Origin: Desulfoprunum sp.
GTDB lineage: Bacteria; Desulfobacterota; Desulfobulbia; Desulfobulbales; Desulfocapsaceae
Assembly: GCA_030696435.1 (NCBI GenBank)
Contig: JAUYSF010000007.1
Coordinates: 1 to 15,480, forward strand
Reading direction: 5' to 3'
DNA length: 15,480 nt
The position numbers and the translations under genes were made by a program. Below are positions 7,448 through 15,416 of the stretch, piece after piece. The notes under the pieces were generated by a model that made no database searches, was not told where the DNA came from, and saw only the letters and a list, made by a program, of their open reading frames with translations. How positions within the stretch are numbered: position 1 is the first letter of the stretch; the number at the start of each line of letters is the position of its first letter.

Positions 7448-8632
7448 TTATAGATAAAATCGCTTAATTGTGTCGACGACATACTCCTGCATCGTGGATG
7501 TCAGTTCAGGGTAGATGGGCAGGGCAAGGGTTTCAGCTGCTGCTTTTTCCGACTCAGGTAATGAGACGCTTTTATACTCACGTCCAAGGCATTCCTGTTG
7601 GTGCAGGGAGACAGGGTAATAAATTTCACAACCGATATCATTTTTCAAAAGCCACTCTTTCAGGGCATCACGCCGCTCAACCCTGATCACATACTGATTA
7701 TAAATGTGATGATGAGCCTCTGTCTTGCAACTATCTTCTCTAGTATTAAGATACACGGCCACAGGAGGAATTATTTTCCCTTGGCCAACAAGCCCGGTCT
7801 CTTGAAAAAGCCTGTTATATAGCTTAGCGTTCTCACCTCGCTTGCGGTGCCAGTTATCAAGATAGGGCAGTTTCACTCTGAGGGCCGCGGCCTGAAGCGG
7901 ATCAAGACGGAAATTTCCTCCCACGAGACTGTGGTAGTATTTCGGATGAGCCCCATGATTGCGCATCAGATTGATCTTTTCGGCAAAATCTTTATCCTGA
8001 GTGATGACCATACCGCCATCGCCTATCCCCCCGAGGTTTTTGCTCGGAAAAAAGGAAAAGCAACCGCAGAGTCCCATGGCCCCGGCCCGCAGATTGCGAA
8101 TCTCGCTTCCTTCCGAAAGAGGATACTCGGCTCCGATCGCCTGGGCCGCATCTTCAATGACCGGGAGGTTGTATTGTTCTGCCAGATTAAGAATAGCCCG
8201 CATATCCGCGCACTGACCATAGAGATGGACAGGGATGATAGCCTTGATCTTCTTCTCCTTGTCGGCCTCCAATATTTCCGCCATTTTTACAGGATCAATA
8301 TTGTATGTCACAGGATCGATATCGGCAAACACCGGCCGCGCTCCTACCCGCAGAACCACACCCATTGTAGCAAAAAAGGAATACGGCGTAGTCAGGACCA
8401 GATCTCCCGTCCCGATACCGAGTGCCATGAGAGCCACGAGTAGAGCATCAGTACCGGATGATACGCCGATACCGTATTTTGCTCCCGAGTAGTCAGCTAT
8501 TTCTTTTTCCAGGGCTTCGACTTCAGGTCCCTGGATATATCGTGTTGAAGTGACAACATGAGTCACTGCCTTGATGAGATCATCCTGGAGGTAGGCAAGT
8601 TGGGCCTGCAAGTCGAGCAAGGGTACTTTCAT
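7448..8632 (-). CDS. DegT/DnrJ/EryC1/StrS-family PLP aminotransferase (nucleotide-sugar type)
   Basis: The 394-residue product is a fold-type I aminotransferase that places an amino group on a keto nucleotide-sugar, usually from glutamate. It opens with VPLLDLQAQ. SSGTDALLVAL (about 58-68) and the PYSFFAT loop form the cofactor phosphate region. IEDAAQAIGA holds Asp161, which contacts the PLP ring nitrogen. SFFPSKNLGGIGDGG contains the Schiff-base Lys198. RNHGA and a later histidine-rich loop (HHHIYNQYVIRV) complete the site. The start at 8632 is preceded by AGGT at about 8 bases. It sits 67 bases downstream of the sigma-factor gene and 81 bases upstream of the TPR/barrel ATG, so one transcript is plausible. 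Relatives make amino sugars for O-antigen or exopolysaccharide; the particular sugar cannot be told from sequence. Confidence 0.93.
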   Translation of the reverse strand: MKVPLLDLQAQLAYLQDDLIKAVTHVVTSTRYIQGPEVEALEKEIADYSGAKYGIGVSSGTDALLVALMALGIGTGDLVLTTPYSFFATMGVVLRVGARPVFADIDPVTYNIDPVKMAEILEADKEKKIKAIIPVHLYGQCADMRAILNLAEQYNLPVIEDAAQAIGAEYPLSEGSEIRNLRAGAMGLCGCFSFFPSKNLGGIGDGGMVITQDKDFAEKINLMRNHGAHPKYYHSLVGGNFRLDPLQAAALRVKLPYLDNWHRKRGENAKLYNRLFQETGLVGQGKIIPPVAVYLNTREDSCKTEAHHHIYNQYVIRVERRDALKEWLLKNDIGCEIYYPVSLHQQECLGREYKSVSLPESEKAAAETLALPIYPELTSTMQEYVVDTIKRFYL

Positions 8633-8699
8633 GATTGATACCTGTTGAAATCTTGAGTGCGTTAAAAATGATTAAAAAGAATAATAGGAGAGATTCGGC

Positions 8700-9695
8700 T
8701 CAGTCCTTGGAATTCGAGCTGATAGCAATTTTTTCTCCATCAAAAAAATCGACGATATCAGGCATTTCATCTTCGAGATATTTCCGCATTTTCTTCAGAA
8801 GATTCACCTCAATCTGCCTCACCCTCTCCCGGGAAATAACAAACATATCGGCGATATTCTGCAAGGTCAGGGGTTCATCGGTGAGGAGGCGTTTTTCAAG
8901 GATCATCTTTTCCTTGTCATTCAGTTTCTCTTTGAGTATTTCAAGTAATTCTGCAAGCTTGAGCCGCATTTCCTTGCTGGCGACCATAGACTCTATTCCC
9001 GGTCCATTGCTTGGGATAAAATTTTTCTGTTCATCGTCTGAATCGGCGCGCACCGGGCTCTCAAGAGAGACATCCCAGTTGTCCATGCGCTGGCTCATCT
9101 CGATAACTTCTCTTTCCTTGACATTGAGACGCTCGGCAAGCAACTTGGTCTCGGTGCCAAAGCCCTGTGATTCAAGAAGTTTGCGCTCTTTGTTCAGACT
9201 GAAAAAGAGCTTGCGCTGGGCCTGGGTCGTACCGATTTTCACAAGACGCCAGTTATCCATGATAAATTTGAGAACATAGGCCCTGATCCAGTAGGCTGCA
9301 TAATAGGAGAATTTTACCCCGCGGTAGGGATCAAATTTCTTGGTGGCCTGGACAAGACCGACGTTGCCCTCCTGAATCAGATCCATGAAGTTCTGCATCC
9401 AGTACTTCTGAAAATCCATGGCCACCTTAACAACGAGTCGGAGGTTGGCAGATACCAAGCGATAAGCGGCATCCTGATCCCCGGTTTCTCTGAAACGGGT
9501 GGCCAACTCATCTGTCTCCTCCCGGCTCAGCAGTTCATATTGACTGATTTCCTGCAGATATCTGTGCAGGGCGGGATTGCTCAGGGCTGGGAGATTTTCA
9601 TCGTCCGAGAGAGCAACAAGGGGTTGCTCAACAATCTCGTCCTCAAAAAAATCTACTTCAGGATCTACATCAATATCGACATCTTCTTTGTTCAT
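8700..9695 (-). CDS. rpoH: RNA polymerase heat-shock sigma factor, RpoH (sigma-32) family
   Basis: This 331-residue sigma-70-family protein has region 1.2/2.1 from about residue 42 (ALHRYLQEIS), and region 2 (NLRLVVKVAMDF, NFMDLIQEGNVGLVQATKKFDP, FSYYAAYWIRAYVL). Directly after is TQAQRKLFFSLNKERKLL (about 157-174), the RpoH box that separates sigma-32 from housekeeping and stationary-phase sigmas. Region 4.2 (TLQNIADMFVISRERVRQIE, near 275-294) is the -35-binding helix-turn-helix. Oddities are an acidic N-terminal extension of about 35 residues (rich in D and E) and a length above E. coli RpoH (284). GGAG lies 10 bases before the ATG. It heads a minus-strand run with the aminotransferase and TPR genes; whether they are heat-shock linked is unknown. 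Confidence 0.9.
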   Translation of the reverse strand: MNKEDVDIDVDPEVDFFEDEIVEQPLVALSDDENLPALSNPALHRYLQEISQYELLSREETDELATRFRETGDQDAAYRLVSANLRLVVKVAMDFQKYWMQNFMDLIQEGNVGLVQATKKFDPYRGVKFSYYAAYWIRAYVLKFIMDNWRLVKIGTTQAQRKLFFSLNKERKLLESQGFGTETKLLAERLNVKEREVIEMSQRMDNWDVSLESPVRADSDDEQKNFIPSNGPGIESMVASKEMRLKLAELLEILKEKLNDKEKMILEKRLLTDEPLTLQNIADMFVISRERVRQIEVNLLKKMRKYLEDEMPDIVDFFDGEKIAISSNSKD

Positions 9696-9770
9696 TCGTG
9701 TCAGTCTCCAGACTGTATAATAACAGCAAATTCAAAGGCTATAGATTCTACTGTACTTCATTGAAAGTGC

Positions 9771-9799
9771 AATATTTATGTGTCGTCTCAGAGTGGCAA
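9771..9799 (-). promoter_or_regulatory. Candidate sigma-70-type promoter for the rpoH-like gene
   Basis: On the minus strand TTGCCA (9799-9794, 5 of 6 to consensus) is followed after 17 bases by AATATT (9776-9771, 4 of 6). This would give a leader of roughly 70 bases. The divergent 261-base interval 9696-9956 holds no other clear site, hairpin or open frame that I could support. Confidence 0.3.
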
Positions 9800-9956
9800 T
9801 TTTCGTCAAAACACATGTCAATCTTATGATATCACAGAGTTCGCAGTGAGGAAAATTCTATTTAATTATCAGGACAATTATGCTAAATAACAGTTCTCAT
9901 GCCTTACACCACCATACATCACGCCCTTTCCCTCTGTTACAAAACCACACCTATAA

Positions 9957-11753
9957 ATGAAAAATATACGTAATTTTAGCATCATAGCCCATATTGATCA
10001 TGGCAAATCCACCTTGGCCGACCGCATGATTCAGAAGTGCAATTGCATTTCAATTCGGGAATTCAAGGATCAGCTTCTTGATAATATGGACATCGAGCGA
10101 GAGCGCGGTATCACCATTAAGAGCCAGACCATCTGTCTGCCGTATCTGGCCAAAGACGGCGAGACCTATTATCTCAATCTCGTCGACACTCCAGGCCATG
10201 TCGATTTCAGTTATGAGGTCTCGCGGGCACTGACATCCTGTGAAGGTGCGCTGCTCTTGATAGATGCCGCCCAGGGCGTCGAAGCCCAAACCCTGGCTAA
10301 CCTCTATCTGGCCATGGAAAATGATCTGGCTATCATCCCGGTCATCAATAAAATCGACCTGCCCTCCGCAGAACCGGAGAAGGTCGCCCTGCAGATCGAG
10401 GAGGATCTCGGACTCGACAGCAACCTCATCCAGTACTGTTCCGCGAAAACCGGTAAAGGTGTCGATGAAATCCTTGAGGCTATCGTCAATCATCTCCCAC
10501 CGCCCAAGGGCAATCCGGATAGTGAACTCCAGGCCCTGATCTTTGACGCACATTACGACGCCTTTCGTGGCACAATCATCTCCGTGCGCATCATTAACGG
10601 CAGGATCAAGGCCGGTGATATCATCCGATTCATGTCCAATGGCACAGAATACCGAGTGGAAGAAGTCGGCCTCTTTAAGTTTCGGCGTGAAGCGGAAAAA
10701 CAGCTTTCAGCCGGCCAGATTGGCTATATCCTCGCCGGAGTCAAGACCGTGCATGACACCAGGCCGGGCGATACAATAACCCTCAAGGATGCCCCCTGCA
10801 GCCAGGCACTGCCAGGTTTCAAGGAAGTGCAGCAGGTTGTCTTCTCTTCTCTCTATCCGATCAGCACCGATGACTATGAAGATCTGGCCACCGCTCTGGA
10901 AAAACTCCAACTCAACGACGCTGCCCTCAGTTTTCAGAAAGACTCGTCCGTTGCCCTGGGTTTTGGCTTTCGTTGCGGTTTTCTCGGCCTGCTGCACCTC
11001 GAGGTCGTCCAGGAACGCCTTGAGCGCGAATTCGATGTCTCGCTCATCCTGACCGTTCCTTCGGTAAAATACCTCTTTTACCTATCCGATGGTACGACCA
11101 AGGAAGTAGACAACCCCGCCCACTTTCCCGATCCCGCCAAGATCGCCAAGGTCGAGGAACCCTATATCAAGGCGACTATCCTGATCCCGGAAAAATACAT
11201 GGGGGCGGTCATGACCCTGTGCATGGAGAGGCGAGGCGAAAACACCAGCTATCATTATCCGATGCCGGGCAGAATCGAATTCAACTGCGAATTGCCCCTC
11301 GCCGAGGTCATCTATGATTTCTACGATCGGCTCAAATCGATCACCCAGGGCTACGGCTCCTTTGACTACGAGATACTTGACTACCGCAAAGGGGATCTGG
11401 TGAAACTCGACATCCTCGTCAACAACGAGGTGGTAGACGCCCTCTCCCAGCTGGTGCACCGCAACAACGCCCGGGCACGAGGACTACATGCCTGTGAACA
11501 GCTGAAAGAAGAAATTCCACGGCAAATGTTCAAAATTGCCATCCAGGCCGCCATCGGCGGAACGATTATTGCCCGGACCACTATTTCGGCACTGCGCAAA
11601 GATGTTACGGCAAAATGCTATGGCGGCGACATAAGCCGAAAGAGAAAACTCCTTGAAAAGCAGAAAGAGGGCAAGAAAAGGATGAAAACGGTAGGTAACG
11701 TCGACATCCCCCAGACAGCATTTCTGGCCGTGCTACGCTCTGAGCAGAAATAA
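9957..11753 (+). CDS. lepA: Elongation factor 4 (LepA), ribosome-associated GTPase
   Basis: This 598-residue product matches LepA length (about 600). LepA acts on the ribosome, where it has been linked to back-translocation and initiation. The GTPase motifs are intact: AHIDHGKST (11-19), RGITIKS (50-56), DTPGH (77-81) and NKID (131-134). The LepA order of domains follows. The C-terminus has [22 protein letters not shown] followed by [12 protein letters not shown], the LepA-specific tail. An in-frame TAA directly precedes the ATG, so the start is fixed. Oddly no GGAG-type sequence lies in the preceding 30 bases, which are rich in A, C and T. It is the first gene of a plus-strand run. Confidence 0.97.
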   Translation: MKNIRNFSIIAHIDHGKSTLADRMIQKCNCISIREFKDQLLDNMDIERERGITIKSQTICLPYLAKDGETYYLNLVDTPGHVDFSYEVSRALTSCEGALLLIDAAQGVEAQTLANLYLAMENDLAIIPVINKIDLPSAEPEKVALQIEEDLGLDSNLIQYCSAKTGKGVDEILEAIVNHLPPPKGNPDSELQALIFDAHYDAFRGTIISVRIINGRIKAGDIIRFMSNGTEYRVEEVGLFKFRREAEKQLSAGQIGYILAGVKTVHDTRPGDTITLKDAPCSQALPGFKEVQQVVFSSLYPISTDDYEDLATALEKLQLNDAALSFQKDSSVALGFGFRCGFLGLLHLEVVQERLEREFDVSLILTVPSVKYLFYLSDGTTKEVDNPAHFPDPAKIAKVEEPYIKATILIPEKYMGAVMTLCMERRGENTSYHYPMPGRIEFNCELPLAEVIYDFYDRLKSITQGYGSFDYEILDYRKGDLVKLDILVNNEVVDALSQLVHRNNARARGLHACEQLKEEIPRQMFKIAIQAAIGGTIIARTTISALRKDVTAKCYGGDISRKRKLLEKQKEGKKRMKTVGNVDIPQTAFLAVLRSEQK

Positions 11754-11831
11754 CCGCACACCCCGGGGGATGTCAGCGATCGATTCCCTTCTTTCAATCA
11801 ACAGACACTCAAAATACTCTTACGGTAACGT

Positions 11832-12479
11832 GTGATAGGATACATCTCCGCCCAGATTTTGAAATTCTTCGGCTGGCAGCTGGACTTGCAGTTGCCGACA
11901 GAGAAAAAATATATCATCATCGGGGCCCCTCATACCAGTAACTGGGATTTTCCCCTGGCCTTACTTGCCTTATCCGCCATGGGACTGCGATTTTCCTGGG
12001 TGGGCAAACATACACTTTTCAGCTTTCCCTTCGGCTCTTTTTTCCGAGCACTCGGCGGTATACCTGTTGACCGCCATATCCGTCAGAGCTTTATTGTAAA
12101 AATGATTGGTCTTTTCTCTTCGTCCGACGAGCTCATTCTGGCAATTGCCCCGGAAGGCACACGGGCCAAAACCGCCTACTGGAAGACAGGTTTTTACTCC
12201 ATTGCGGTGGAAGCTACCGTTCCGATCGCCCTTGGCTATCTTGACTACAAGAACAAAAAGATTGGCGTCGGGGCAACACTGTATCCTTCTCAGGGTATCT
12301 TGGCTGATTTTCAAGTCATCCAACAGTTCTATGCCGGAAAGACCGGAAAATTCCCGGATAAACAAGGTCCAGTCCAGTTACGGCAGAAAGACATCCAACG
12401 ATATCGGGAGAAACGGGACTGCCTCCTGCCCCCTGATGATCAGTTTCCTGAGTACCGGAAAAATGAGATGGAGCCATGA
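11832..12479 (+). CDS. PlsC-like 1-acyl-glycerol-phosphate/lysophospholipid acyltransferase
   Basis: The 215-residue product has the LPLAT/PlsC core. Motif I, HTSNWD (34-39), is the HX4D catalytic site; GGIPVDR (75-81) and APEGTR (106-111) are the glycerol-phosphate-binding motifs. The family transfers an acyl chain to a lysophospholipid at the inner membrane. Translation starts with GTG at 11832, since an in-frame TAA is just upstream and no ATG is suitable; the ribosome site is weak. It begins 78 bases after lepA and its TGA overlaps the next ATG (ATGA), indicating coupling to the helix-hairpin-helix gene. Motif III (GG.P.D) and the short length fit a divergent COG0204 member; its substrate is not predictable. 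Confidence 0.9.
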   Translation: MIGYISAQILKFFGWQLDLQLPTEKKYIIIGAPHTSNWDFPLALLALSAMGLRFSWVGKHTLFSFPFGSFFRALGGIPVDRHIRQSFIVKMIGLFSSSDELILAIAPEGTRAKTAYWKTGFYSIAVEATVPIALGYLDYKNKKIGVGATLYPSQGILADFQVIQQFYAGKTGKFPDKQGPVQLRQKDIQRYREKRDCLLPPDDQFPEYRKNEMEP

Positions 12480-12808
12480 AAACACAGGAAATTATACGCC
12501 TCACGGATATACCCAATGTCGGACCGGCAATGGCCCGGGATTTCAGGACCCTGGGGATCGAGCTGCCTCAGCAACTGATTGGCCTTGATCCTCTGAAAAT
12601 GTTCACGGATTTGTGCACTCTCACTGGAAAACGCCATGATCCATGTGTCATTGATGTGTTTATCGCGGCAGTCAGATTCATGGAAGGAGCACCTGCCCGA
12701 AAATGGTGGCACTATACCGTCGAAAGAAAAAAGCTTGTGGCAGCAAGACCTCTCGTTTTCGATTTTACGCCGCCGCTGCCGGAACAAAAGTCAAAATCAT
12801 CCAAATAA
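12476..12808 (+). CDS. Small helix-hairpin-helix protein, Cdd1/mitomycin-resistance-like family
   Basis: This 110-residue protein begins with a helix-hairpin-helix-like stretch, LTDIPNVGPAMARDFRTLGI (about 9-28), typical of nonspecific DNA-binding modules. It continues with LTGKRHDPCVIDVFIAAVRFME and KWWHYT, which resemble the Pathogenicity locus Cdd1 family (PF11731) as I recall it. The function of that family is not established. The ATG at 12476 overlaps the acyltransferase stop (ATGA), and GGAG lies two bases before it. The tail (EQKSKSSK) is lysine- and serine-rich. The family call rests on remembered motif resemblance and should be confirmed by a domain search. Confidence 0.78.
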   Translation: MKTQEIIRLTDIPNVGPAMARDFRTLGIELPQQLIGLDPLKMFTDLCTLTGKRHDPCVIDVFIAAVRFMEGAPARKWWHYTVERKKLVAARPLVFDFTPPLPEQKSKSSK

Positions 12809-12845
12809 AAACGTCCTCCCGTCTCTTGAACATCATCCACTGTCC

Positions 12846-12851
12846 AAGGTG
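12846..12851 (+). promoter_or_regulatory. Ribosome binding site for the membrane/CxxC protein
   Basis: AAGGTG lies four bases before the ATG at 12856 and supports that start. The gap from the previous stop (12808) is 47 bases and holds no terminator-like hairpin. Confidence 0.5.
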
Positions 12852-12855
12852 AAGA

Positions 12856-13452
12856 ATGCATAGATCAAAGACATTCTTACATTTTGAGAAATCAACGACA
12901 ATCGATTATCTCTTTCATCTCGCCTGCGGCCTGTTCTCCTCTGTTATCTTTGCCATCGATATTTTTACCAGGGCAGGCATTGCCGACGGTGTACCCTACG
13001 TCACCATCGTTCTGATTTCCACCTGGTCACCGCGCAAGCATTTCACGATCTTTGTTGCCGTGTGCTGCACCCTCCTCACCATCATCGGTTTGCTCTATCC
13101 TTGGCAAGATGGCCTTGGCTGGCCGAGTCTGCCGAACAGGCTCATGGCGATATGCATCATCTGGGGTACAGCACTTATAACTCTCTTGAGGAAACAGGCG
13201 GAAGAACGTCGGGAAAAGGCGGTCGCAGAACGCGAAAAGGCCCTGGAAGATATCAAAATCCTGCGGGGTTTCCTACCCATCTGCGCCTCATGCAAAAAGA
13301 TCCGTGATGATCAGGGGTATTGGAATCAGATTGAGGATTATATCATCACTCACTCCGAGGCAGATTTCAGTCATGGCATGTGTCCAACCTGTGCCAGAGA
13401 GCTCTACCCGGAACTGTACCCCCCTGAAATGATCGTTTCCCTGTTTGATTGA
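12856..13452 (+). CDS. Small membrane protein: sensor-type membrane domain, coiled coil, C-terminal paired-CxxC module
   Basis: The 198-residue protein has membrane segments near 19-37, 46-57, 61-81 and 96-111. Its central part (GVPYVTIVLISTWSPRK, NRLMAICIIWGTALI) resembles the N-terminal membrane domain seen ahead of PAS, histidine kinase or GGDEF domains in delta-proteobacterial sensors. A charged helix (112-135, EERREKAVAEREKALE) is probably coiled coil. The end carries GFLPICASCKKIRDDQGYW (138-156), then a second CxxC at Cys176/Cys179 after FSHGM; Cys143, 146, 176 and 179 could bind zinc. This C-terminal module often closes PAS-domain sensors. No kinase, cyclase or receiver domain lies between, which is unusual. 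The function is unknown; a signalling adaptor is a guess. Confidence 0.8.
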   Translation: MHRSKTFLHFEKSTTIDYLFHLACGLFSSVIFAIDIFTRAGIADGVPYVTIVLISTWSPRKHFTIFVAVCCTLLTIIGLLYPWQDGLGWPSLPNRLMAICIIWGTALITLLRKQAEERREKAVAEREKALEDIKILRGFLPICASCKKIRDDQGYWNQIEDYIITHSEADFSHGMCPTCARELYPELYPPEMIVSLFD

Positions 13453-13483
13453 ACATGATCCGAGGAAACGTCTTTTGGCAGAT

Positions 13484-14371
13484 TTAAGAAGTTGAGCGGT
13501 TAGCCCTGCTCTGGAGGATAAGCCCTACCACTATGCAGATCAAACCGATCAAGGTTGACGGCAGTATCGCCTCTCCGACGAGAAAATGAATAAAGAACAA
13601 AGAGAGAAAGGGAGAGATGAAAATCAGGTTTGCTATCCTGGCAGTATTTGAGGATAACTTCATGGCCTTCAGCCACAGGATATAGGATATCCCCATCTCA
13701 AAAAAGCCGATATACACTGCCCCCAACAGACCCATTGGTTCGATCTTCCGCAACCCAACAGTTGCCAGCAGATAGATGGCAATGCAGGGCAAAGCACAGC
13801 CGAAGTTGAGCAGAAGACCGATGACCGGTTCCCGCTGATCCTTGGTGTTGTATATCCAGTACAAGGCCCAGAGCAGCGTTGAAAAAAGCGCCAGTCCCAC
13901 CCCAAGCGGGCTATCAAAATGCATTGAGAGAATGTTCCCTCTGGTTGAAATGACCAAAATCCCCAGATAACTGATACAGATCGCCAGGATCTGCAGCCGA
14001 CCGATGCGCTGTTTGAGCAGGGGAATGGACAGGAGGGTCAACGTAATGGCCCAGGTGTAATTCAGAGGTTGGGCCTGCTGGGCCGGTAGCAGATCATAGG
14101 CCTTGAACAGTATCAGATAATAGAGGAACGGGTTGAGAAAGCCAAGTCTGGCCGAAAACAGCAGGTCACTTCGAGAAAGCCGCAAGAGCGCCCTGCCCTT
14201 TCCCTGCAGCAGGATAACTGTGAAAAGGACGACGCAGGAGACCAGGGTTGCATAAAACAGCAACTCCACCGGTGCCAGAAAGCGCAACGACAGCTTACAG
14301 GCACTGGCCACCGTCGACCAGAGGCAGATTGTCGCCAGGGCATAGAGATAGGCCTGCCGTTGATTGGTCAT
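13484..14371 (-). CDS. EamA/DMT-family transporter (second of the pair)
   Basis: The 295-residue product has about ten hydrophobic segments in two halves, the drug/metabolite transporter (EamA) layout. The first repeat starts YLYALATICLWSTVAS, with LQILAICISYLGILVI ending it. The second starts LALFSTLLWALYWIYN and ends LIGLICIVVGLILQ. The family moves amino acids, nucleosides or other small solutes across the inner membrane; the substrate cannot be told. Its ATG at 14371 overlaps the stop of the upstream EamA gene (ATGA), so the two are probably co-translated. The two proteins differ clearly in sequence, so this is not a recent duplication. It converges with the membrane/CxxC gene across a 31-base gap without a clear terminator. 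Confidence 0.9.
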   Translation of the reverse strand: MTNQRQAYLYALATICLWSTVASACKLSLRFLAPVELLFYATLVSCVVLFTVILLQGKGRALLRLSRSDLLFSARLGFLNPFLYYLILFKAYDLLPAQQAQPLNYTWAITLTLLSIPLLKQRIGRLQILAICISYLGILVISTRGNILSMHFDSPLGVGLALFSTLLWALYWIYNTKDQREPVIGLLLNFGCALPCIAIYLLATVGLRKIEPMGLLGAVYIGFFEMGISYILWLKAMKLSSNTARIANLIFISPFLSLFFIHFLVGEAILPSTLIGLICIVVGLILQSRANRSTS

Positions 14372-15294
14372 TGCCGCCGACCTGCCATATAGCCTGATCC
14401 AGTAGGCAGAATCAGCAGAAGAAGAGCCGAAAGGATAAGAACAAGCCCACAGATGGCGGTCATGTTCAATCTTTCGCCCACCACTAAAACACCAAGAATT
14501 GCAGCAGTCAAAGGTTCAGCCAGTGACAGTGTCACAGCAGTCGAGGCCGGGACGGTGGCAAGGCCACTGGCAAAAAGCCAATAAGAAAGAGCTGTGGCTA
14601 TCAAGCCAAGATGCAGCATCATGAACCAGCCATTGATCTGGCCCAGCCACTGGAGATCGGCTTTAAACAAAATTGGTGACAACAAGAACGCCCCCAGGCA
14701 GAAAACGACCGCAGTCACATCTTCGGCTGAACGGCCCGGCAGAAGCATTTTGATTCCAAGGGCGTATGAGGCGTAGGAAAACCCGGCCACCAGCGCCAGG
14801 AGGATGCCAAAACTATCAATACGCACATCGCCGGACTGCAGGACCAGAAGCAGACAGCCGAAAATGGCTACTGCCGTGGAGAGATACCAGCGACGGCCCG
14901 GTTTTCTGTGCCTGACAAGGTATTCAAGGATGCCTGCAAAAACGGGAGAAGAGCCGATTCCGACAATTGTTCCCACCGCAACCCCGGTTTTTGCCACCGC
15001 CCAGAAGAAACTGAGCTGATAGAGGGCAATGAAACTGCCGGTGGCAAGTGTCAGTATAACCGGCCAGGAATGCTGGCGCAGCCCGCCGCGCAGATAGGCC
15101 GAAACGGCCAGCGCCGAACCACCTAAGAGCAGGCGCAGCGCACCGATTGCCGCCGGCGAGCTACCCTCCGGCGCCAGGGCCTGTGAGGTACCGGTAGTCC
15201 CCCAGAGCACAGCGGCAGCAAGAATAAGCCACACGCCTCGGTTAGTGAATACACCGGTTGTCGTATTGTGGAGATTTTTCATCTTCCAAAGCAT
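14368..15294 (-). CDS. EamA/DMT-family transporter (first of the pair)
   Basis: This hydrophobic product of about 308 residues also has ten likely membrane segments in two EamA repeats: GVWLILAAAVLWGTTGTS at the start and SFGILLALVAGFSYASYALG opening the second. YLSTAVAIFGCLLLVL ends the first and MTAICGLVLILSALLLL the second. The frame stays open upstream to a TTG at 15420, but the preceding residues do not look like a transporter start. I prefer the ATG at 15294 (MLWKMKNL); ATG 15282 is also possible, and neither has a strong ribosome site. It is coupled through ATGA to the downstream EamA gene, which suggests a two-component or substrate-related pair. Confidence 0.88.
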   Translation of the reverse strand: MLWKMKNLHNTTTGVFTNRGVWLILAAAVLWGTTGTSQALAPEGSSPAAIGALRLLLGGSALAVSAYLRGGLRQHSWPVILTLATGSFIALYQLSFFWAVAKTGVAVGTIVGIGSSPVFAGILEYLVRHRKPGRRWYLSTAVAIFGCLLLVLQSGDVRIDSFGILLALVAGFSYASYALGIKMLLPGRSAEDVTAVVFCLGAFLLSPILFKADLQWLGQINGWFMMLHLGLIATALSYWLFASGLATVPASTAVTLSLAEPLTAAILGVLVVGERLNMTAICGLVLILSALLLLILPTGSGYMAGRRQ

Positions 15295-15416
15295 CGGGCT
15301 CGTACAGATAATCCTGCAAATCTTTAATGGGCTTCTTGCATCATGCCTGCTGAAATGGCGAAAATGAAAGAATTCAGGATAGTTCCAGAGATATCTAGCA
15401 CAGCATACAGCAGTAT

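Noticed and set aside
7847..8443. 198-residue plus-strand frame opposite the DegT aminotransferase
   Set aside because: The minus-strand frame carries all aminotransferase motifs through this interval. The opposite frame shows no recognisable domain.
9696..9956. Possible small RNA or riboswitch in the rpoH-lepA divergent interval
   Set aside because: No paired structure with a T-run or recognised aptamer pattern could be traced by hand.
10050..10553. 167-residue minus-strand frame within lepA
   Set aside because: It is the shadow of the GTPase domain, with no start signal or motif.
11703..11774. GACATCCCCC and GGGGGATGTC, a perfect 10-base inverted repeat at the end of lepA
   Set aside because: The arms are 52 bases apart and no T-run follows. 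A rough estimate suggests about one such pair is expected by chance in 15 kb.
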